This document shows positions 57,535 through 64,000 of a DNA stretch of 64,000 bases, piece after piece. Under the pieces are notes generated by a model. That model did no database searches. It was not told the DNA's origin and was given only the letters and a program-made list of their open reading frames with translations. Both the position numbers and the translations under genes were made by a program. The stretch comes from Megalonaias nervosa (Eukaryota; Mollusca; Bivalvia; Unionida; Unionidae), in contig JAECUM010001756.1 of the NCBI GenBank assembly GCA_016617855.1, positions 124,001 through 188,000 of the forward strand. Reading direction: 5' to 3'. The first letter of the stretch is position 1. Every line of letters begins with the position of its first letter.

Positions 57535-58030
57535 AAGCATGTGAAAACATATTTATAACAGAGTACTAACTATAAAAGTGGAGTAGTTGTGAACCATTAA
57601 TAGTGACATTTTTTAATGTGATCACTGAATAAAATGTTGACTTAGAGAAAATAGCCCCCTCTCTCTCCCTCCCTTTTTCTCACATGTACATGTAGGTAGA
57701 TAATGCTCATATATTTTATGTAGGTAGATATGCTCATATATATTAATATGTATATGTATATATAAATGTGTATGCATATGTGCATAGTTTTCTTGTACAT
57801 AAGTATGCCTGTATATACATGCTCTCATATTTTTTTAAACAGAAATGCTAATATTTTCAATTAAAAAAAAGACATAAAAATCAGAAAATTCAATGGACTT
57901 TATGTCTAAATATTGGATAATTTCAAGCAAAAATCAGATTCAAGAATACAGGACCTGATATATTCATCTCCTATAATCAGATAACAATAAATGTCAAACT
58001 ACTTGTATTATAGCCTCCAAAGATGCATAC

Positions 58031-58104
58031 ATTATAAGCATGCCCATCTTTGATGACAAACAGCAGATGGTAAAGTTGCCTTGCTGGAAGCTCATGAAGA
58101 CAAC
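58031..58104 (-). CDS. weak candidate internal exon, unidentified
   Basis: Between acceptor TTCTCATTTCAACAG and a weak donor GTATGC the minus strand reads CLHELPARQLYHLLFVIKDG then HAYN, 74 bases, starting in phase 1 and ending in phase 0. The reading is coding-like and on the same strand as the exons at 34709 and 2560. It cannot join 34709 directly, because that exon needs a phase-1 partner. The surrounding frames are also open, so chance is not excluded. Confidence 0.28.
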
Positions 58105-58344
58105 CTGTTGAAATGAGAACAAAACATGACCTTGAAAATGAGATAACTCTGGATGATAAAACCATAAATATCCTCCAACATGGAATACAAGAAAACTGTA
58201 ATAAAGGAAAATCAACAGCAGGTGCCCCATGAGATGCACACCACATGTGCAGATGCAGATAACTGGCTTTGCATTTATTATCATGTGCTGTGTAACAAAC
58301 ACCATTGTTATGGAAGGTATTCTCTTTTATCTAATGCTTGATTT

Positions 58345-58425
58345 ATTTGTGCAAACTGCATACACCTGATCTACCATCACATAATGTACCAGGAGATCCA
58401 TGTCTGTGCAAGTCATTGGAAACTA
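58345..58425. repeat. family P fragment
   Basis: GCAAACTGCATACACCTGAT then CTACCATCACATAATGTACC, as in the centre of family P copies. Confidence 0.5.
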
Positions 58426-58906
58426 CATACAGAACGAAAAGCAAAGAGGTAGATCCTTGTTTACATTGTTCAAATTTGGTACATAATGCAGCATGAACAA
58501 AAGTAAGAAGTAGCTGCATGGTTGTTAACTCTGTCCAAACTATTGTGAAATCCATGAAAGCAAAACCTGTTGAATATTATTCCAGCTTATGAAAACAGTT
58601 TTCTTTACATTTTGTAATTTGAATAACTTGAGAAAAACTGTGAAATGTGTAACAAAAAGCAAACTGAATGTGCATACACTTTAGCGTCCTGATTTGGAGC
58701 ACAGGGGCTTGTATTGTTTCTTATAATTTACCTCTCAGGCACACATGTACTATAAAAAACATGGACACTTCTCTCCCTCTCGCATGACCTTTCAAGAATC
58801 AACACTGATGTTTAAAGCCACATTTCACATAGCAAAATAAATTTGCAATTTGACTTTGTATGCCAATACAAAGTTACGCTTACTACCATACCTCTAATGA
58901 ATGCCA

Positions 58907-59146
58907 GACCATTTTCCCATGCTAACACTCAACATAGCCAAGATTGCACCATCTTAATATGGGCATGGAATGAGATGAATGGAATACTGCCCCCTTAATG
59001 GTCAACTGAAAATCAGATTATCACTAGGTGCAATGTATCATTTTTGGTTGACTAATGAGAGGGCAATATTCCATTCAGCTCACTGAATTTGCATAGGAAG
59101 CGGGTGAAATCATGGCCTTGTCGAGCGGTAGCATGGGAAAGTGGTC
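58907..59146. mobile_element. long palindrome, foldback MITE-like
   Basis: Arms of about 100 bp: left 58907-59006 begins GACCATTTTCCCATGCTAAC and ends TTAATGGTCAAC. Right 59047-59146, inverted, begins GACCACTTTCCCATGCTACC and ends ATTAGTCAAC. The arms are roughly 80 percent alike by eye, with a 40-bp centre. No coding sequence and no clear target duplication. Confidence 0.75.
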
Positions 59147-59589
59147 CAGAGTACTAAAGAAACTGTACAGGTACACACTGCTAAACAATGATTCGCTCAA
59201 TGCTGTTTCATTGTTATGTTGTCAAATAAAAAATTTACACCGTTTCTCGCAACAGGTATATGATTAGGTTTTATATCTCACTCACGCCCATGCCTGGCCA
59301 GCCAAAGAGATGCACATGGATGTATTGAGCATCTCTGATGCTGCTTGCTGCTGTGGAATGGCATCACTCATGTCTTTTTTCTCCATCTGTAGCATGCAGA
59401 CCTGTTATTACTTAGAGTACAGTATGTGCTAAGTCCATAAAATGTCTTTAAAATATTTTCATACAATTCAGTGGCTTTAAAAATGTTATATAGCCAAAAA
59501 TAATTGTGTTTCCTATTGCACTGTTTGTAAAATCAAAGTAGGTTATGTATTTTTTTCTTAATATCATATGTATTATAATGATTAGTATA

Positions 59590-59700
59590 ATGTACTAGGC
59601 ACTTCATGGACTGGGCTAAATCAGCTCAGTTAAATGTACAAATCAATTTTGGGAATTTTTTTTATTTTAATTTTTTAAAATTGTTTACATTTTTTATAAT

Positions 59701-59744
<44 letters not shown>

Positions 59745-59835
59745 TACTAAGCATTTCAAGTACTGAGCTCAACCAGCTCAATTAGATGCACAAATCAACT
59801 TTGGGATTTTTTTTTGGCTGAAATTTTTTTAAAAA
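59590..59835 (+). repeat. direct duplication around a (TA)n tract
   Basis: 'AGTGTACTAAGCATTTCAAG' at 59742 and 'TAATGTACTAGGCACTTCAT' at 59589 start two units that both contain CAGCTCA(A/G)TTA and CAAATCAA(C/T)TTTGGGA. The TA tract at 59706-59741 lies between them. Confidence 0.8.
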
Positions 59836-59837
59836 GC

Positions 59838-59910
59838 AATTTCTTTACCTCCAGGTGTAAAAAGTACTAGGGTCAGAAAATTATAGACTTTGGCTGACCA
59901 GAAACATACA
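59838..59910 (+). repeat. dispersed repeat D, copy 3
   Basis: CAGGTGTAAAAAGTACTAGG, GTCAGAAAATT and TTTGGCTGACCAGAAACAT, as at 38110-38212. A further piece of the same family lies at 59510-59560. Confidence 0.5.
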
Positions 59911-60543
59911 ACTGGGGGTGGGGTGGGGCCTAAACTGTGTTTTTTTACTTATCTACTGTATGTTTTCAATTGCAAATTTAATATCTCAAACTTAACTATG
60001 TTTTTTTGGTTAAACCTAGTTTATTTATTTGTTTTGCCTGCGTACATTCATCCCCCAAACAATACATTAATTAATACAGGAATAACTGCTTCACTGTATG
60101 TATTTTCACTATGCACTATATTTTTGATGCATGCATCCCCGATATTAAGTGGGTGTACCCTTATTTGAATGCCTTTACTGCCAATATAACTTATCTGCAC
60201 AAGTATTTATATTAATAATGCATTGGTGAGAAATAACAGTTGCGTGAACTAGGTATGTTAAAGATCAATTGCTGTAAATACTCAGACCTTTCTTGTATGA
60301 CTTCACCTGATTAATTTGTTTTTTTATTTTATCCCAAGGCAATAATTTATGGGATGACTTTACTTTTCCTCTAGTATTTATAAATTTTGAATTATTTAAC
60401 TAATTTTAGTGCATACTCTATAAAAGAATTTTTGTTGTAAAATTTTGTTTCTTATAAATCATGCCATTTGGAACTTGTCATAATTTCTGTACCTTCATGT
60501 TCATGTATTCTTTTGTTCACTGATGAAGTGTTTGTGAAAATGT

Positions 60544-60544
60544 C

Positions 60545-60578
<34 letters not shown>

Positions 60579-60600
60579 ATACACACACACACACACACAA
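60544..60600. repeat. compound (TA)n / (CA)n microsatellite
   Basis: TA units, GTATGTATATA, then about ten CA units. Confidence 0.95.
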
Positions 60601-61269
60601 ATATGCAAATAAAAACTTACAATAAATTAAAGTTGATAAGTGTACATGATGAAAGAAATAATTATAATTAATCAATAAATAAAATTCTGTTTCGTACACA
60701 TTTCGAGTCATATCAAAGATCTGTGCAGAAATAAAGTTTATTCATTGTAATAAAGGAAATGTTCATGGTTTCAACTTTCTTATTCAATCTTTCCTGGGTC
60801 AGGTATATATGTATTTATGATTGCCACCAGTAATCAGTTTCCTAATGGCAGATGTATGCAGTGACATCAAGTGGCCAGGGGGAGGTAAATATGGAAGAAC
60901 TTTGAAAGATCACAGCCAACTAGAATTCTCTCTGCTCATGCCTGGTATAAATGGTTATATAACGTTATATAGCTACGTACCTGTTTAAGTATCAGAAACT
61001 GAACAAAAACTAAAGATTTGTTCAAACGATCTGAATATCCTTCTCTACATGATGCAACTAATGGACAAAGATACAAGTGCAACAGAAGCTATAATTAAAA
61101 AAGTATCTGGAGTTAAATGAGTCAAACCTGATACAGCATAAATCTTAATACAGCACACATAACTGGTTTATTTTCCACCATATATATCTATGCACTAATT
61201 CTGAATTCAATTCAACCTAATTTTCATTCCAGGAATGGTACAGAAAGTGCAGTAATTTAGAAACAAGAG

Positions 61270-61640
61270 TCCCTCAAAGGGAATAATGCTCTACTGTCCA
61301 AACTGAATTTCTAGGAAACCAAGAAAAGATTGGTACTTCTTTTTCAACCAGATATAATATTCTTGAGGGATAAGATCATTTTCAAACTGGCACAATTTTC
61401 AAGAAAAATTCTGGACCAACTAGATATTCAAGGAAGTGTTCTGGTGAAGACCCTATGTTAAGATGACAATCCATCTACAAAAAGTATTTACAACAATGTT
61501 TTCAAGACAGCCACCATGTTGGCTGTATCTGCGGCCATATCTGAAGTCAGATCAGCATCATTTCATTTAGGACCAACCAGATGCCATAAGAAGTCCTCTG
61601 GTGAAAAGCCCATGTTGATATGACTTTCCATTTTGGAGCT
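61270..61640 (+). repeat. dispersed repeat G, diverged block
   Basis: 'CAGATCAGCATCATTTCATT', 'GCCACCATGTTGGCTG', 'GACCAACCAGATGCCATAAG' and 'TCTGGTGAAGACCCTATGTT' phrases, two to three units. Confidence 0.4.
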
Positions 61641-61799
61641 GTTGCTACAACAAAATTTTAAAGTAAAATAAACACCAGTCAATAGATGCATTGATTAATT
61701 TATTTCAACCATTACTGAATATACAGTACATGCAAGGTTAGCAAATAAATGTACATGTACAATACATATATAGAGTATGATGATATCATAAAATAAAAA

Positions 61800-61887
61800 C
61801 GTGCATGATTCATTTATCTGGAAAACTCATTAATCCAGGCATGTTCACTGGGAATGAGGTCTCCATATTAATGAGGTTCCACTGTAG
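61800..61887 (-). repeat. possible pogo-like terminal fragment
   Basis: Read inverted, TACAGTGGAACCTCATTAAT then ATGGAGACCTCATTCCC, resembling pogo/Tigger-type ends (CAGT.GAACCTC). The other end was not found. Confidence 0.35.
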
Positions 61888-61998
61888 ATGTATTAACATT
61901 AAAAACAGCAGATCTTTTAGGCACCGTACATGTCATAACCATTTTAAATCATTTAGAGGTTATTTTTGTTTCGATAAAAAGAGTAAAGTGTCCTGCTG

Positions 61999-62375
61999 AA
62001 GGTTAGTGTTGGTTGGGCTCAGCCCCAACCCCTTAAGGTATTTTGAAAGCTACTGGTTGGACTCAGCATCCCTTTAAGGTATTTTGAGCATCAGCCCCCA
62101 CCCTTTAAAGGAGATCTAAATCAATGGAAATATAGAATAATAATAAAAGCACTATAGAAGAAAAACTTATTCTGAAGTATCATCTGCGACAGTAATGCCA
62201 ATATTTATTATGAAGGCTGTTGGTTGAGCTCAGCCACCTTTAAGTGTTTCTAAAGGCTACCGGTTGGGCTCAGTCCCTTTAAAGTATATTTAAGGCAATT
62301 CATTGGGCATCAGTCCCTTTCAGGGTATTTTGAAAGCTACTGGTTGTGCTCAGCCGCCATTAAGGTATTTTGCCT
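61999..62375 (+). repeat. diverged tandem repeat, about 45-50-bp unit
   Basis: About seven units of 'CTACTGGTTGGGCTCAGCCC' plus 'CTTTAAGGTATTTTGAAAG', broken by unrelated sequence at about 62115-62210. Confidence 0.8.
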
Positions 62376-63559
62376 ATGGCACCATGTAACAAATTCAATT
62401 TTGAGATGATCAATCAGAATAAAGTCAGAGACTACTGGTGTGTATATTTGAATTTGTTCTGGGCCAATCAATCTGGTCCAGATTATTTTGGAACCAACCC
62501 AGAAATGTGGTCTGGACCTAATTTTAGACTTAACTGCCACATATAGTAAAGTATAGCTGATTCACTTTTCAGGACATTGATTTCAACGAAGTTTACTTTA
62601 TGTGAATATTAGAGATGACCCATAGGGTCCTGAACCAAACTGATATAAATCAAATTATTTGGTCCAAGCCTAATTTTTGTCCAGACTACATTTTATATGT
62701 AAATCAGCCCATAATGTAGGGGACAGGTTTTAGGAACTGGTCTCAGAATGGACTAAAATGTAGGAAATGAGTCCACCCAATTTTTTCAACAAAAAGTTCT
62801 CCGAAGACAGATGGTCTTTAAATGGAGGTTACAACATAAAATAATACTAGATAGGTGCATGAATATTCTGGTCTTAAATGATAGGTGGTTTTCAAAATAG
62901 TGGAAATCTACTAATGTTTAGCTGCAGTAACAGAAAAAGTACATGTATTGCTTTGATTTTCTCTAAAGTTATCTTTCTTTGAACCGTAGCAACGCATTTG
63001 AAAAATTCATAAGGCATTAAAAAGTTCTCTCCGATGGTGTGGGACTTTAAAGCAAATTTCAAAAAGGTCAGCTGGGTAAAGGGGCAAGGGCAGATACTGT
63101 AAAGAATAACACTGAACTCATATTGACCTACATGTACTAATTGGTATTTTTTTAAAATTCTCAAATGAGTTGGTCATCAATTCTGGATAAATCTAGGAGA
63201 GTTGAATGAATCCCACCATTGATAATTTCATACCGATATCATCTCTGACACTGAACCAATCAAACACTGCTACCATACTCATTTGAGTAGATGACTGTTT
63301 TTATCTTTTTTGACCTTTGTCTTTGATTGCAAAGAAAATCCTTCTAGCCTCTTATTTTTCTTTTAAAACTATTTATAACCAATGATATGCTGAAATGTGT
63401 TCCCAAGATTTTCCTAAATTAATTTTGAAAATTATATCATGATGAAATTAGACAGTGGTAAGGCAAGATGAAGGATAAGACTAGAGTAAACCAAATGTTT
63501 TCACCTACTGGAACCGCCCATATGTAGAAATTATTAACACCTAACCTTTTGGTTGCAAT
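62376..63559. other. noncoding, nothing recognised
   Basis: Some 'GGTCC(A/T)GA(C/T)' words near 62475-62520 and 62662-62690. No gene. Confidence 0.45.
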
Positions 63560-63705
63560 ACTGGAGGAGAGTGCTGGCAGATCTGGGTCCATGCAGTTTA
63601 TTAGGGGTAATCAGAAGAACAAAAAACAGAGATCCTGATCTGCCAGTGCATTATGTGATGAAAGATCTGGGTTTATACTGTTTCCAGCTGGACTCATAAC
63701 TGCAT
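63560..63705. repeat. family P, diverged copy
   Basis: GTGCTGGCAGATCTGGGTCC, GATCCTGATCTGCCAGTGCA and GAAAGATCTGGGTTTATAC, then CCAGCTGGACTCATAACTGC. Confidence 0.6.
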
Positions 63706-63963
63706 ACATGCTGTGACAACATGTACAAATTCAACCCTTTATAACTTGGGGCATTTTATATTTAATATTCTATATAAATTTTCATATTATACAAACTAAT
63801 CATGTATTTTTCATTTACTAGGAAATTTTTCAAAACAAAACAACAAACAAATTGACTATTTCAAACCATTATGCAAAGGGGTAGGCAGAATATTCTCCAT
63901 TTATCCTTGGGTCAATTATGACCTGTGCAGCTGCTTTGACAAGCCAGATAAAAAAGTTTTCAG

Positions 63964-64000
63964 CCCGCTTCAGTAACCTAGTGGTTAGAGTGTCCCAACC
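63964..64000 (+). mobile_element. tRNA-derived SINE, copy 11, cut by window end
   Basis: Only the head is inside the window: CCCGCTTCAGTAACCTAGTG then GTTAGAG, with an A-box-like element. The rest lies beyond 64000. Confidence 0.8.

Overview
This is an AT-rich, repeat-dense piece of animal genome with no complete host gene. I read it as mollusc, most likely a bivalve. The grounds are inference from remembered repeats and were not searched: a tRNA-derived SINE whose tail reads TGACTGAAAAATTGTTAAAG and ends in CA repeats, dispersed 'GTGACCTTGACCTTTGACC' and 'AGGGCCATAACTC' repeats, and the mix of transposons. No bacterial genes, operons, rRNA or CRISPR arrays are present.

Host coding sequence is limited to candidate minus-strand exons. 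The two best are 34709-34833 and 2560-2627. Both are open between good splice sites and their phases fit each other, so they could be consecutive exons across a roughly 32-kb intron. A weaker candidate lies at 58031-58104. If these hold, much of the window is intron of one unidentified minus-strand gene.

The richest region is 15.6-24.3 kb. A decayed DIRS-like retroelement (15610-17129) is followed by two tandem relics of what looks like an ISL2EU (IS4EU)-type DNA transposon. The first relic (17.63-19.23 kb) keeps a SAP-domain start, a YqaJ-protein end and inverted ends. The second (19.23-24.29 kb) keeps the same gene on the plus strand, plus on the minus strand a THAP-like exon and the last part of a DDE transposase. 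The two genes converge and imperfect inverted repeats flank them. A 2.5-kb hAT transposon (21465-23987) sits inside the THAP-like exon; its transposase frame is whole except for two in-frame stops.

Elsewhere: eleven copies of one tRNA-derived SINE (several with target duplications), one copy of a second SINE, a Penelope-like GIY-YIG remnant (8.0-8.5 kb), an L1-like LINE end (56.6-57.5 kb), a palindromic MITE-like family with ends near TACCATATATACTCACTTAT, a second MITE-like family, a hAT MITE at 46927-47201, a long palindrome at 58.9-59.15 kb, diverged tandem repeats carrying nuclear-receptor-type motifs (36.1, 39.8, 41.9 and 54 kb), and several minisatellites whose periods cluster at 34-37 bp.
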